Translations under genes and position numbers: made by a program
From: Bacteroidales bacterium
GTDB lineage: Bacteria > Bacteroidota > Bacteroidia > Bacteroidales > P3
DNA length: 34,336 nucleotides
Assembly: GCA_024400665.1 (NCBI GenBank)
Contig: JAKSML010000019.1
Location: 1 to 34,336 of the forward strand
Direction: 5' to 3'
The notes under the pieces: generated by a model
What the model saw: the letters and a program-made list of their open reading frames with translations, nothing else
The model's database searches: none
Told to the model about the DNA's origin: nothing
Shown here: positions 13,139 through 22,975 of the stretch, one piece after another
Layout of the letters: every line of letters begins with the position of its first letter
Numbering within the stretch: position 1 is the stretch's first letter

Positions 13139-15970
13139 CTATCGTGTGACTATCAATTTTTGTGCGCAGGTGCTGGACGGGGTGCGCAGCACGAGCGTGA
13201 AAATACCATAACGTAGATGTTGGGTGGAATATTGTGTGAAAGTGTTGCCTCGGGCAATTTTTATTTTCTCAACACAGCGGCCGAGGTTGTCGTAGAGTTC
13301 CAGGCTTCCGCCTTCCGCAGCAGTCATCTCGATGGTGACGAGGCCGTTGGCGGGGTTGGGATAGAGGCGCAGGCGGGGCTCGGACTTCGTAGAGATAGAG
13401 GCCGTTGCGCTGTCGGACTCTATGGTGCCGTAGGGCTGCTGCCATGAGGAGAAGGGCAGGGTGATGTCGTCGAGATAGACGCAGTCGTCGTGCTCGCTGA
13501 CAGAGGCGTCTTTCTGATAGATCCATTGCAGGAGGTGATGGCCTGGGGCAAGGGCGCGGGCATAGCGGCGCCAGGTGTTGCTTCCGCTCCAGTAGCCTGT
13601 GCGGCGGCCGTCAACATAGAAGTAGAGCCAGTCGTGAGCCTCGCAGGAGGTCTTGTGGAAGAATGTGACACTGTCGTCGGCCAGCACATCCACCTCGATG
13701 GCGAGGGTGGAGCGCAGCCCGTGGTCTATGGGGGCGGAACGGACTGAGAAGCGGCCTGTGTGGGCATTGGTAGTGTCGATAATCCAGGGGTAGAGGTTGC
13801 CGTGCTGCCAGGGGTAGTTCGTGAAGTCGCCCGTCTCGAAACGTTCTGTGGCGCGGAAGGGGATGAGCCAGCCGCCGTAGCGTCCTTCCCATCGGCCGGA
13901 ATAGGAGACGAGGTCCCAGCGCAGATGCTGTGTGTCAGTCTCGATATGGAGCGGGATGAGGTAGGCCGAATCGCTGCTCGCGGAGCGGAGGTAGGGCGAA
14001 GGTAAGGCGGAGCTATACTGGAGCGAATCGGCGGGGTGGGCGAGGGCAACGGAGAGGAGGTATTCGTGTCCGGGGAGCAGTGCTGTGACAGGCAGGGTGT
14101 CGCTACTCAGCCAGCTGAGGCTGACAAGCTGTGCTCGGAGGTCGGGGACGGGGAAGACGACTTGCTGAGAGCGGTAGGCGGCAGAGGTGCTGTCGCTGAA
14201 GACGAGATGGGCGGCAAGGTAGGGCTGCGAGCCCATGAGGTAGCCGTGGAGCGGCATACTGAGGGTGAGGCGGCTCTGTGGGGCTATCAGGGGCAGGGAG
14301 GCACGGAGGGTGTTGCCCAGAAGGCTGCCGCCGAGGGCGTTGCTGTCTTGATAGATGAGCAGCTGGTGTCCGTTGGCCAGGGTGCTGCCCATGTTCTTGA
14401 GGGTGAGCACGAGGGTGTCGTGCTGCAGGCGGCAGGCTGTGGCGGCCAGGCGGCCTTGGGCAGGGCGGACTATAGGCCGCGACACAGAGGCGTAGGCCGA
14501 GAAGGGGCCGGGCAGAAAGGCGGTGATGGTGACGCTGTCGGCTTGTGGCACGGGCGATAGCTGCAGCTGTGCTATGCCGGCTTCGTTGGCCAGGGCTGTG
14601 CCGAGAAGCGTGTCGCCTGCTGTTGCGGTGACGCGTAGGCCGGGGAGGGCTGGTGACACGCGGACTGCCAAGCTGCTGCATCCTGCTTCGAGGCTGTCGG
14701 CCACGGTGATGACTATTGCCTCGGCTGCTGTGCCGAGGAGCGGGGCGAGCGAGGGGTCGCCGAGGATGTTGTAAATCTCATAATAGAAGGCATCGTAGGG
14801 AGAGCCGGCGAGGACCAAGGCTTCGCAGCCAGCCTTCATCATGGTGCCGAGGCTCTTGTCGGGACCGGGGTCGGCGAGATAGGCGCCGAAGGCACCGTTG
14901 CGTTCGGCCTGGTATTGAGGATGTTCTGAAAGCGGATATTGTGCGCCGACACTCCAGTAGTAGTCTTCGGCCCAGAGGGTTTCGTTGCTGGCGCCTATCA
15001 CGCTGGCGGCGCCTCCCGAGGGGCGGCGGAGCAGCTCTTCGCCAAAGCAGGTGCCGTTGAAGGCGTTGGAGAGGCAGCAGTTGTTGATGAATACCGTGGG
15101 GGTGTCGATAGGCAGGGTGTCGAGGGTGCCGAAGGTCACCAGTGGGCTGCTCCAGCCTTGCCGGGTGCAGTGGGCTGTGTAGTTGACCAGGGCGTTGCCG
15201 TGGCTGAAGGAGGCGAGGATGCTGTCGAGGAGTTCGAGTGATGCGGGGTTGCGGAAGCACACAGTGTCAATTTGGGGCTGTGACTGAGCGATGAGGCTGC
15301 CGAGGTAGTTGACCTGTCCGTTGGTGGTGATGGGGGCGGGGGCGCGGCTTTCGCTTCCTGCCACGAGGAGAGCCTGGCTGGCAGGCTGTGCCCAGCGGCC
15401 TTGCTCGTAGGCCACAATCTTGTCCGCCACGGCGGCCAGCTCGTGGCTGTCCTGCACAGAGAGGCGTCCTACCATGGCTTCGGGCAGATAGTCGCCCGTG
15501 TATTCGCCATAATAGAGGTCGGTGAAATGGCTGTTTAGTCCGCCAGGGACATTCTTCCCGCTAAAGGCGCGGATATGCTCCACATCGCCGACGATGAGCA
15601 CATATTTCTGTGGCGGTAGGGCAGGGGAGGAGGCCTCGTAGCGGCTGCGCAGACGGCTGCGGATATCGTCGGGGCTGAGGCCGTCGGAGCAGAGGGTCTC
15701 TACTTGGTAGCCTTGCTGCCTCTTCCATCTGAGAAAGGGGGTCAAAGGCTCAGCGAATTGCGAGGGGACGACGGCTATATAGGTGCCGGCTGAGGGAGTG
15801 GAGAAATCGCACGTCTTGGGACTTGTGGAGGGCAGGGCGGCGGCAATTCTGTCGGCAGGAAAAATATTTGTGCCAGATTTTGTCACAGCATTCTGCCCCG
15901 CTGCCACATAATGTAACAGCGACATACAGACCAACATAGAACCATATAATATGCGACGCCACACAACCAT
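13139..15970 (-). CDS. Gingipain-like cysteine peptidase (family C25) with T9SS sorting domain
   Basis: 943 residues from ATG 15970. An in-frame ATG 87 bases upstream is rejected because it lies beyond the promoter. A signal peptide ends near VAAGQ. Residues about 65-440 are the C25 caspase-like domain. His267 in NYTAHCTRQGW and Cys298 or Cys299 in INNCCLSNAFNG are the likely catalytic pair, about 32 residues apart as in gingipains, and ILGDPSLAPL follows. Residues about 445-860 are Ig-like beta-sandwich and carbohydrate-binding-like regions. The last ~75 residues (LYPNPANGLVTIEM to QKLIVTR) are a type A T9SS signal, so the enzyme should be surface-attached or secreted. It heads the minus-strand gene run and is divergent from the giant adhesin, a possible substrate or partner. 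Confidence 0.88.
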   Translation of the reverse strand: MVVWRRILYGSMLVCMSLLHYVAAGQNAVTKSGTNIFPADRIAAALPSTSPKTCDFSTPSAGTYIAVVPSQFAEPLTPFLRWKRQQGYQVETLCSDGLSPDDIRSRLRSRYEASSPALPPQKYVLIVGDVEHIRAFSGKNVPGGLNSHFTDLYYGEYTGDYLPEAMVGRLSVQDSHELAAVADKIVAYEQGRWAQPASQALLVAGSESRAPAPITTNGQVNYLGSLIAQSQPQIDTVCFRNPASLELLDSILASFSHGNALVNYTAHCTRQGWSSPLVTFGTLDTLPIDTPTVFINNCCLSNAFNGTCFGEELLRRPSGGAASVIGASNETLWAEDYYWSVGAQYPLSEHPQYQAERNGAFGAYLADPGPDKSLGTMMKAGCEALVLAGSPYDAFYYEIYNILGDPSLAPLLGTAAEAIVITVADSLEAGCSSLAVRVSPALPGLRVTATAGDTLLGTALANEAGIAQLQLSPVPQADSVTITAFLPGPFSAYASVSRPIVRPAQGRLAATACRLQHDTLVLTLKNMGSTLANGHQLLIYQDSNALGGSLLGNTLRASLPLIAPQSRLTLSMPLHGYLMGSQPYLAAHLVFSDSTSAAYRSQQVVFPVPDLRAQLVSLSWLSSDTLPVTALLPGHEYLLSVALAHPADSLQYSSALPSPYLRSASSDSAYLIPLHIETDTQHLRWDLVSYSGRWEGRYGGWLIPFRATERFETGDFTNYPWQHGNLYPWIIDTTNAHTGRFSVRSAPIDHGLRSTLAIEVDVLADDSVTFFHKTSCEAHDWLYFYVDGRRTGYWSGSNTWRRYARALAPGHHLLQWIYQKDASVSEHDDCVYLDDITLPFSSWQQPYGTIESDSATASISTKSEPRLRLYPNPANGLVTIEMTAAEGGSLELYDNLGRCVEKIKIARGNTFTQYSTQHLRYGIFTLVLRTPSSTCAQKLIVTR

Positions 15971-15979
15971 TTTCGTTTG

Positions 15980-16010
15980 CAAAAATAAGAAAAAAATATG
16001 ATATAATAAA
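15980..16010 (-). promoter_or_regulatory. Minus-strand promoter for the C25 peptidase gene
   Basis: Read on the minus strand, TATTTTTG (15980-15987) matches TAnnTTTG. It lies about 10 bases before ATG 15970, leaving a very short leader. The -33 region is T-rich without a clear TTTG. It overlaps the upstream region of the divergent promoter at 15997-16027. Confidence 0.5.
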
Positions 16011-16027
16011 AAAAAGTTGTATCTTTG
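15997..16027 (+). promoter_or_regulatory. Housekeeping promoter of the giant adhesin gene
   Basis: TATCTTTG (16020-16027) is a perfect -7 element, with TATG 19 bases upstream. Transcription would begin near 16032, about 30 bases before ATG 16064. An imperfect TTTATTTCGAATAAAG hairpin lies in the leader. Confidence 0.75.
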
Positions 16028-16063
16028 CACTTTATTTCGAATAAAGTATAAAAACATAAAAAT

Positions 16064-19000
16064 ATGAGTAAATTGTTCAGAACGTTCTTGTTGTCAGCGG
16101 CTTTGATAGCCTCAATGACAGTACAAGCTCAGGTATATGTCGGTGACTATACCATGGATTCTTACGTATCGGGCTACGCCAGCATTGTCTCGACGGGCAC
16201 CCAGCTCGCGAGTATTGAGATGGATGACGCAGCCACGATGGTGTCGCTGCCTTTCACCTTCCCCTTTGGCGAAGAGGAGCACACCTCGGTCTATGTTTCA
16301 TCAAATGGGCAGATTGGTCTTGGCGCCGATCCTGCCACGTCGGGCTACATGCCTCACACGGACGATATGAGCGTCATCGTGCCGATGGGTTTCGACTTCA
16401 ACCTCTCGGCAACCAACGGCGGCGGCCATGTCTATTACGAGGTCCAGGGCTATGCTCCCGACCGCGTGATGGTGATTGAGTACGACCATGTCCGCCCTTA
16501 TTCCACCTCGCCCACTTCCGATTTCTGCAGCTTCCAGGTGGCGCTGCACGAGACGGGCGACATCGAGTTCTTCTACGACACCTGCAGCGTCTCCGCATCC
16601 CAGGCAGCCTACGCTTTCCTGTATGAGCACAGCGCCCACTCCATGCTGGCACTTTCGGGCTCATGGAGCAGCCTTGGCACAAGCCACACGGCTTCCGCCA
16701 TCGGCCTTTCTGCCACAAATGCGCCTCAGCCTGGACTCAACGTCCTCTTCACCCGCGTCTATAACAGCTGCATGCGTCCTACCGACTTCATCTGCCGTTC
16801 TTCGTCCAATCCCGACAGCGTGGTGCTTGCTTGGACTCCTGCCGAATATACCAACATGTGGGAGATTCGTTACGACACTGTCGGCACCTCGGTTGAGAGC
16901 ATGACCCATGTCTATACTGGCATCACCGACTCTTTCTATGTGTGCAGAGGTCTCCACTTAGGCGGCACATACGAGGCATATCTCCGCACCGACTGCGGTG
17001 CCGAGCAGAGCTTCTGGGTGGGCCCCATCACGATAACCCCCGGCCTGTATGTGATGCCTGTGACGGGCAGCCATACAATCTACGGCTGCGACATCATGAT
17101 CTATGACAACGGCGGTTCCACGGCTAACTACTCCAACAACTGCAGCTCTACCTTGGTGGTCTATCCTTCCAGCCCAGACTCTATCGTGGTGCTGAGCGGT
17201 ACCATCAGCACTGAGGAGTGCTGCGACTACCTCCTCATCTATGACGGCGAGGGAACGAGAGGCAACCTGCTCTATAGGGGGCAGGGACTCAACCTCACCA
17301 TTCCCACCATACGCTCTAACGAAGGCCCTGTGACGCTCTATTTCTATAGTGAGGGCAGTGTGACCCACCCAGGTTTCGCAATCCATGTCGGCTGCGAGGC
17401 AGCGCCCCAGTGCCGTACCATCAGCGAGGTAGAGGTCTCTCACGTCGCTGGTGCCTCGGCATTCGTGGAATGGACCTTGCGAGGCAACGTTAGCAATCCT
17501 GCATATTATATTGTTAATACATATAATTTGGACAACCCTTCAGCCACAGTCCTCACCGACACTACGAGCAACCTCTACTACGCTATCGCAGGTCTTGAGC
17601 CCACCACCAACTATCGCACTGTCGTCTCCAGTGTCTGCAACGATAGTATCATAGTGGGCGACTCTGTCGATTTCGCCACCCGCTGCTTGGTCGGCGGCCT
17701 CACCTCGCCTTCTGGCACAGTCACTTCGCAGACCTCCGGCATCCCCGTCAACTCTGGATGGGGAAACACTTTCTGCCAGAGCATCTTCACACCTGCTGAG
17801 CTGACCGCCATGGGCCTCACCCCCGGCCCCATCCAGGGCATTACCTACACATGGGCTTCGGCAGGCAGCTATCAGAAAGATTTCACTATCTTCATGGGCC
17901 ACACCACGGTTAACACCTTCTCCAGTTTTGCGCCTCTCTCAGGCAGCATGACGCAGGTCTATCACGGCATGCGCAACACCACCGATGTGGGAACTGTCGA
18001 GTATTACTTCACTACGCCTTTTGTGTGGGACGGCACCAGCAACATCGTTGTCTCCTCTTTCGTCAATCAGCCTTCGGGTAGCAGCCATGCATCCTCGGGC
18101 TTTAATGCCTACAGCACCAATTGCAGCGTCACCCGCAGCATCTATGCCTATCGTGACAATACGGCCTATACAACCAGCACCCTCACGGGTAACACGGGCA
18201 CCAGCACCTATCGCCCCAACATCTCCTTCATCAAACCTTGCGACACCACGGCTACCTGTGCAGCTCCTAACGTGATCGTCACCAATGTCGGTGACTCTGT
18301 CGCCGACATCGTATGGGCTCCGGGCTATCAGGAATCCAGTTGGGATATCTATTATCGTGCGCAGGAAGACACAGCATGGACGTTCGAGGCCAGCACCATC
18401 GAGCGCAGCCATACCATCGCTAACCTGCTGCCCATGCGCAGCTATGTCGTCAAAGTCGTCCCCGACTGCGGTGGCGACAGCGTGATGGGCATGGTCGAAT
18501 TTACCACCCCCTGCGTGGCCATCACCACCCTGCCGTTCAACGAGGATTTCGAACATTTCACAGCCACATCCACCCTTGGCTCTCCAATCACCGATTGCTG
18601 GCACCGTGGCACCAACTATTCTTCCTCCTTCTATCCATACGCCTCCACAACCTATGCCCATAGCGGCAGCAAGTCCATCTATTTCTACGCATACAGCTCC
18701 TACTATTCTTATTTAGCTCTGCCCTCTATCGGCATCCCGATGGACAGCCTCCAGGTCAGCTTTGCTGCCTATAAGACCTCTGCAACCTACTCCCTTCAGG
18801 TGGGTGTGATGACCGACCCCGAGGACTTCTCCACCTTCACCCAGGTCGCTACAGTCACCCCCGACAATGCTGCCACATGGCAGATGTTCGAAGTGCCCCT
18901 CGGCAACTATCGCAACAACGGCCGCTATATCGCCTTCGCATGCGATGGAGGAACCAACTATATGTATCTCGACGATATCGAAGTGTCCTATATCTTGCCC

Positions 19001-22000
19001 TGCCCCCGTCCCACTGACGTCAATGTCTCGGGCATCACGTTGAGTAGTGCTACCGTTCATTGGACAGACACGGCCACCCACTTCTTCGAAGTCGAATATG
19101 GCCACAGCGGCTTTGCCCACGGCACCGGCACCACCCTCACCACCACCGACGACAGCGTCACCCTCTATGGCCTCAGCCACTCCACCAACTATGACGTCTA
19201 TGTCCGCGGCATCTGTGGCGACGACACCTCCAACTGGTCGTTCCTCAGTACCTTCGCCACCAACTGCGGTGTCATCGACTCCTTGCCCTACAGCGTTAAC
19301 TTCCTGGGTTATGGCACCGGCACCTCGGCACGTCCCAATTGCTGGGCTTGCGGCGGTTACTCCAGCTACCCCTACATCACCAATGTTTCCGATGCCTCGG
19401 GCAATCCTATTGGTCAGGCTCTCTATATGTATTCCTATAGCTCCAATCAGGTCTATGCCATCATGCCTCCCCTCGACAGTATCTCATATCCTATTGAGAT
19501 GACGCAGGTAGTCTTCCGCGCATGGACCAACAGCAGCTACTCCACCTCCTACTCTCACAAGGTCATCGTGGGCATATCTCAAGACAATGCCAACGGACTT
19601 TCGCTGTTCACGCCTGTCGATACCATCGAACTCACTGCCACACCCGCTCTGTATGAGATCTCCTTTGAGGATTTTGCAGGCACTGGCAAGTACATCTCCT
19701 TCGTCTCTGTCGCCCAGGGTGGCGCCGCTTACAACTATGTTTATCTCGACAGCGTGACCATCGAGCTCATCCCTGACTGCCAGCGTCCCAACCACCTCTC
19801 CGCTTCCGGCATCACCCACAATACTGCCGACATCGATTGGACTGAGCGCGGCACCGCCAACACCTGGCAGATCGAATATGGCCCCCGTGGCTTTGTCCTC
19901 GGCTCCGGCACCCGCGTCACCGCCTCCTCCACCCCCTTCACCCTCACAGGCCTCTCTTCGTCTACCGACTACGAGTTCTACGTCCGCAGCTCTTGCGATG
20001 TGAATGTCTATTCTGAATGGTCCCGCACCCCGGGCTTCTTCAGCACACGCCAGAATCCTGCTGCAATACCTTACCACTACGACTTCGAAGACGGCGCCGA
20101 GTGGGGCGAATGGCAGACCAACAGCAACGAGTCCGTCAATTGGTATCGTGGCACAGCTGTGGGCGATGGCGCTAACGGCTTGGATGTCACCGGCACCTAT
20201 GCCATGTATGTCTCTGCCGACACAGGCCGCACTTGCAGCACCAATATGAATGCTGTTGTCAACGCTTCCGCTTATCGCGACATCGATTTCGGAACCTCCG
20301 ACACCACCCTTCAATTCTCCTTCCGCGCCAAAGCTGGCGGCACCACCACGGCTGCCTACGATGCCTTGGTGGTCTTTCTGGCCGATCCAAGTGTGCCCGT
20401 TTTGCCCACTTCCGCTAATCTCACCTCTCCGTGGGGCAACGTCAACGAACTGACTCCGCTGACACCCATCATACGCCTCAGCCTCAACTGGAACACCTAT
20501 TCCACTCTCATAGAAGGCGTCTCAGGCGTCCATCGCCTTGTCTTCTTCTGGTTCAACCAAGCCACTGGCGAGACAGCCTTCCTCGGCGACCCCGCTGCTG
20601 TTGACGAAATCCATATTGAATATCAGGAGTGCCCCAGACCCAGCAACTTCCGTACCGAAAACCTGGGCGTGACCACTACCGATGTGACATGGGTCGGCCC
20701 CGAAGATGGTCTCTATTACGTCATCCTCCGTCACAACGGCTCATTAGTCGCCTCCGATACCGTCAACACCAACCGTGTCCACTTCACCAACCTCGGCCCA
20801 GGCACCACATACTCCCTTCAGGCTCGTCGTATCTGTAGCGAAACCGACAGCTCCGAAATCTCACAATCCTTCTCTTTCAAGACTAAGGTCTGCGGCGGCG
20901 GCATTACCGACACTATCGGCGACCCCACCAACGCCTCCACCTCCTACCACCTCCCCATCGACAACTACTACAACTATTCCTATAGCCAGCAGATATATAA
21001 TGCATCAGAACTGTCCGGCGCAGGCGAAATCAATGCGATAAGCTTCTACTACACCGGCACTTCTGCCATGACCCACAAGACACAGTGCTCCATCTATCTT
21101 GCACACACCTCCCTCAGCGACTTCATGTCGGTCAATGACTTTGTGCCGTTCGATAGCTTGCAGCTCGTCTATACAGGCACCCTCAATGGCGCTCCTGGCT
21201 GGAACACCGTCACCCTCAACAACACCTTCCTCTATAACGGCGACAGCAATCTTGTCCTCGCCATCGACGACAACTCTGGCTCCTACGACGGCACATCCTA
21301 TACTTTCGCAGTAGCCTCCGCAGTCGGCACACCCGCCATGTACCTATACAGCGACGGCAACAACCCCGATCCGGCAAATCCCGCCAGCCTCTCAAGCCTG
21401 TCCGCATCACGCTCCTCCCTCCGCAATGTCGTAGCCTTCGATATGTGTCCTCCCTCCTCCTGCCCGCAGCCGGTGCTGCTCGACCCCATCATCCGTCAAG
21501 ACAGCGTTGTCCTTCGCTGGCGCAACAGCGGCCAAGGCTATCAGCTCAACTATGGCTATGCCGAGCGTACCACCAACCTGGCCGAAGGCATTGTCGTCAC
21601 CGACACCTTCTACGTCCTCTCTCGCCTGGCCGAAAACCGCGAATATCGCTATGAAGTGCGGCAGTTCTGCGACTCTTCCTCTGTCTCCAGCTGGGCCAGA
21701 GCAACCTTCAACAGCAGCAACATCCCCTGCCTGCCTCCCACCAACCTCCGTGTCTCCAACATCACCCATAAGTCCGCCAAGCTGGCATGGACGCGTAATG
21801 AAGGCAACATCGGCTATGAAATCCATATCTTCAACACCATCACCGACATGATGCTCCACAGCGTCGGCACCAGCAAGACCATCAGCGGCCTTGTCAGCGG
21901 CGTCACCTACAACGTCGCAGTCCGCTCCGAATGTGCAGACCTTGACGACCCCAGCGCCTGGAGCGACACCATCACCTTCACCACCGACGTCTGCCCCGAC

Positions 22001-22534
22001 GTCTCCAACGTCACCGTCTCCAACGTCCAGGGCAATAGCGTCGTCCTCGACTGGACCGAAGGCGGACGTGCCGAAGAATGGGAAATCCAGTGGGGTCCCC
22101 AGGGCTTCGACCAAGGCGGCGGCAACGCCATCACTGTCATCGCCAGCGAGCACCCCTACACCCTTACCGGCCTCACTGGCGACAGCGACTACGACGTCTA
22201 TGTCCGCGCCAAGTGCGGCAACGACTTCTTCAGCCAGCACTGGGCCAAAGCCTCCTTCTCCACCCCCTTCAGCAGCATCTCCAACATCGTTGACGACGGC
22301 CGTGTGCTCCTCAGTCCCAACCCCGCCACCGACGAAGTCACCATCACCATCCCCGCCGTCAGCGGTAAGGTCTTCGTTGAACTTATCGACATCACAGGCC
22401 GTCTCCTGCAACGCACCACCCTGCCCGAAGGCTCCGAACAAGCCGTCCTCCCACTCGACAACCTGGCAGCCGGCACCTACTACATCCGCGTAGTCGGTAA
22501 CCTCCACGCCGTCAAAAAACTCATTGTCCGCTAA
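16064..22534 (+). CDS. Giant T9SS-secreted multidomain adhesin (FN3, CUB-like, choice-of-anchor modules)
   Basis: 2156 residues. Signal peptide ends TVQAQ (about residue 24). Approximate order: N-terminal beta domain 25-234; FN3 235-322; CUB-like 328-446 (DYLLIYDGEGTRG); FN3 446-540; jelly-roll-like module 540-730; FN3 733-818; choice-of-anchor J/cleaved-adhesin 818-978; FN3; second J 1068-1239; FN3; third J 1331-1522; FN3; second jelly-roll-like 1610-1800; three FN3 1800-2067; T9SS type A domain 2073-2156 (LLSPNPATDEV to KKLIVR). FN3 modules begin with Cys (CPRPTDV type). The J modules share DFE...CW...SG..S.YF and a YLDDIEV end. Likely role: surface adhesion or glycan binding. Codon use is GC-rich, like the second giant gene. 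Confidence 0.88.
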   Translation: MSKLFRTFLLSAALIASMTVQAQVYVGDYTMDSYVSGYASIVSTGTQLASIEMDDAATMVSLPFTFPFGEEEHTSVYVSSNGQIGLGADPATSGYMPHTDDMSVIVPMGFDFNLSATNGGGHVYYEVQGYAPDRVMVIEYDHVRPYSTSPTSDFCSFQVALHETGDIEFFYDTCSVSASQAAYAFLYEHSAHSMLALSGSWSSLGTSHTASAIGLSATNAPQPGLNVLFTRVYNSCMRPTDFICRSSSNPDSVVLAWTPAEYTNMWEIRYDTVGTSVESMTHVYTGITDSFYVCRGLHLGGTYEAYLRTDCGAEQSFWVGPITITPGLYVMPVTGSHTIYGCDIMIYDNGGSTANYSNNCSSTLVVYPSSPDSIVVLSGTISTEECCDYLLIYDGEGTRGNLLYRGQGLNLTIPTIRSNEGPVTLYFYSEGSVTHPGFAIHVGCEAAPQCRTISEVEVSHVAGASAFVEWTLRGNVSNPAYYIVNTYNLDNPSATVLTDTTSNLYYAIAGLEPTTNYRTVVSSVCNDSIIVGDSVDFATRCLVGGLTSPSGTVTSQTSGIPVNSGWGNTFCQSIFTPAELTAMGLTPGPIQGITYTWASAGSYQKDFTIFMGHTTVNTFSSFAPLSGSMTQVYHGMRNTTDVGTVEYYFTTPFVWDGTSNIVVSSFVNQPSGSSHASSGFNAYSTNCSVTRSIYAYRDNTAYTTSTLTGNTGTSTYRPNISFIKPCDTTATCAAPNVIVTNVGDSVADIVWAPGYQESSWDIYYRAQEDTAWTFEASTIERSHTIANLLPMRSYVVKVVPDCGGDSVMGMVEFTTPCVAITTLPFNEDFEHFTATSTLGSPITDCWHRGTNYSSSFYPYASTTYAHSGSKSIYFYAYSSYYSYLALPSIGIPMDSLQVSFAAYKTSATYSLQVGVMTDPEDFSTFTQVATVTPDNAATWQMFEVPLGNYRNNGRYIAFACDGGTNYMYLDDIEVSYILPCPRPTDVNVSGITLSSATVHWTDTATHFFEVEYGHSGFAHGTGTTLTTTDDSVTLYGLSHSTNYDVYVRGICGDDTSNWSFLSTFATNCGVIDSLPYSVNFLGYGTGTSARPNCWACGGYSSYPYITNVSDASGNPIGQALYMYSYSSNQVYAIMPPLDSISYPIEMTQVVFRAWTNSSYSTSYSHKVIVGISQDNANGLSLFTPVDTIELTATPALYEISFEDFAGTGKYISFVSVAQGGAAYNYVYLDSVTIELIPDCQRPNHLSASGITHNTADIDWTERGTANTWQIEYGPRGFVLGSGTRVTASSTPFTLTGLSSSTDYEFYVRSSCDVNVYSEWSRTPGFFSTRQNPAAIPYHYDFEDGAEWGEWQTNSNESVNWYRGTAVGDGANGLDVTGTYAMYVSADTGRTCSTNMNAVVNASAYRDIDFGTSDTTLQFSFRAKAGGTTTAAYDALVVFLADPSVPVLPTSANLTSPWGNVNELTPLTPIIRLSLNWNTYSTLIEGVSGVHRLVFFWFNQATGETAFLGDPAAVDEIHIEYQECPRPSNFRTENLGVTTTDVTWVGPEDGLYYVILRHNGSLVASDTVNTNRVHFTNLGPGTTYSLQARRICSETDSSEISQSFSFKTKVCGGGITDTIGDPTNASTSYHLPIDNYYNYSYSQQIYNASELSGAGEINAISFYYTGTSAMTHKTQCSIYLAHTSLSDFMSVNDFVPFDSLQLVYTGTLNGAPGWNTVTLNNTFLYNGDSNLVLAIDDNSGSYDGTSYTFAVASAVGTPAMYLYSDGNNPDPANPASLSSLSASRSSLRNVVAFDMCPPSSCPQPVLLDPIIRQDSVVLRWRNSGQGYQLNYGYAERTTNLAEGIVVTDTFYVLSRLAENREYRYEVRQFCDSSSVSSWARATFNSSNIPCLPPTNLRVSNITHKSAKLAWTRNEGNIGYEIHIFNTITDMMLHSVGTSKTISGLVSGVTYNVAVRSECADLDDPSAWSDTITFTTDVCPDVSNVTVSNVQGNSVVLDWTEGGRAEEWEIQWGPQGFDQGGGNAITVIASEHPYTLTGLTGDSDYDVYVRAKCGNDFFSQHWAKASFSTPFSSISNIVDDGRVLLSPNPATDEVTITIPAVSGKVFVELIDITGRLLQRTTLPEGSEQAVLPLDNLAAGTYYIRVVGNLHAVKKLIVR

Positions 22535-22554
22535 CCGACAATCCCCATACCCCC

Positions 22555-22585
22555 AAAAAGCCCCGCCATCACGGCGGGGCTTTTT
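22555..22585. terminator. Intrinsic terminator of the giant adhesin gene
   Basis: AAAAAGCCCCGCC (22555-22567) and GGCGGGGCTTTTT (22573-22585) are perfect complements around ATCAC. It lies 20 bases after the stop and is symmetric, so it can also stop transcripts arriving from the other side. Confidence 0.95.
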
Positions 22586-22975
22586 CTATTTCAGGGGGAA
22601 ACCTCCTCCCTAAGACACTGGGCAACTTCTATAAATTCAAGACGAAGAATGCCAGTGGCATCCTGAGAAAGTCCTATTGTTTTTTTTACACGAATTTCCA
22701 TGAATTATTCACGAATTTTTTCATGAATTAATTTATTGTACAATAATAATTTATGATTAAATTCATGGACAATTCATGATAATTTATGTTTATCAAAATA
22801 TTGAATTAACATGAATAATTAGAAGTCCCCACTATTCAAGACAAAAAGATTCGATATTTTCGGAATTGGTACGTTCAAAAGACTGCCTACCGACCAAAGG
22901 CTCCCCCTCTTAACTCTTAACTAAATGGCTCCAGGTCCCACCTGGCGCCCACCCGCCGCGCCAGCCAATTCTCAA
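22586..22975. other. Gene-free AT-rich region with ATGAATT inverted repeats
   Basis: No gene is seen. From about 22690 to 22815 the sequence is a cluster of CATGAATT, CACGAATT and AATTCATG units. CATGAATT (22722-22729) and AATTCATG (22760-22767) flank a central palindrome TATTGTACAATA, forming a large imperfect hairpin. The last 50 bases contain a short GC-rich stretch (CACCTGGCGCCCACCCGCCGCGCC). Confidence 0.6.

Noticed and set aside
14000-14560. Antisense or overlapping + strand frames within the C25 gene
   Set aside because: Gly/Glu/Val-rich translations with no start context; shadows of the peptidase frame.
15971-16057. Longer N-terminus for the C25 peptidase
   Set aside because: The extra 29 residues would be translated across the predicted -7 element, and the signal peptide begins properly at ATG 15970.
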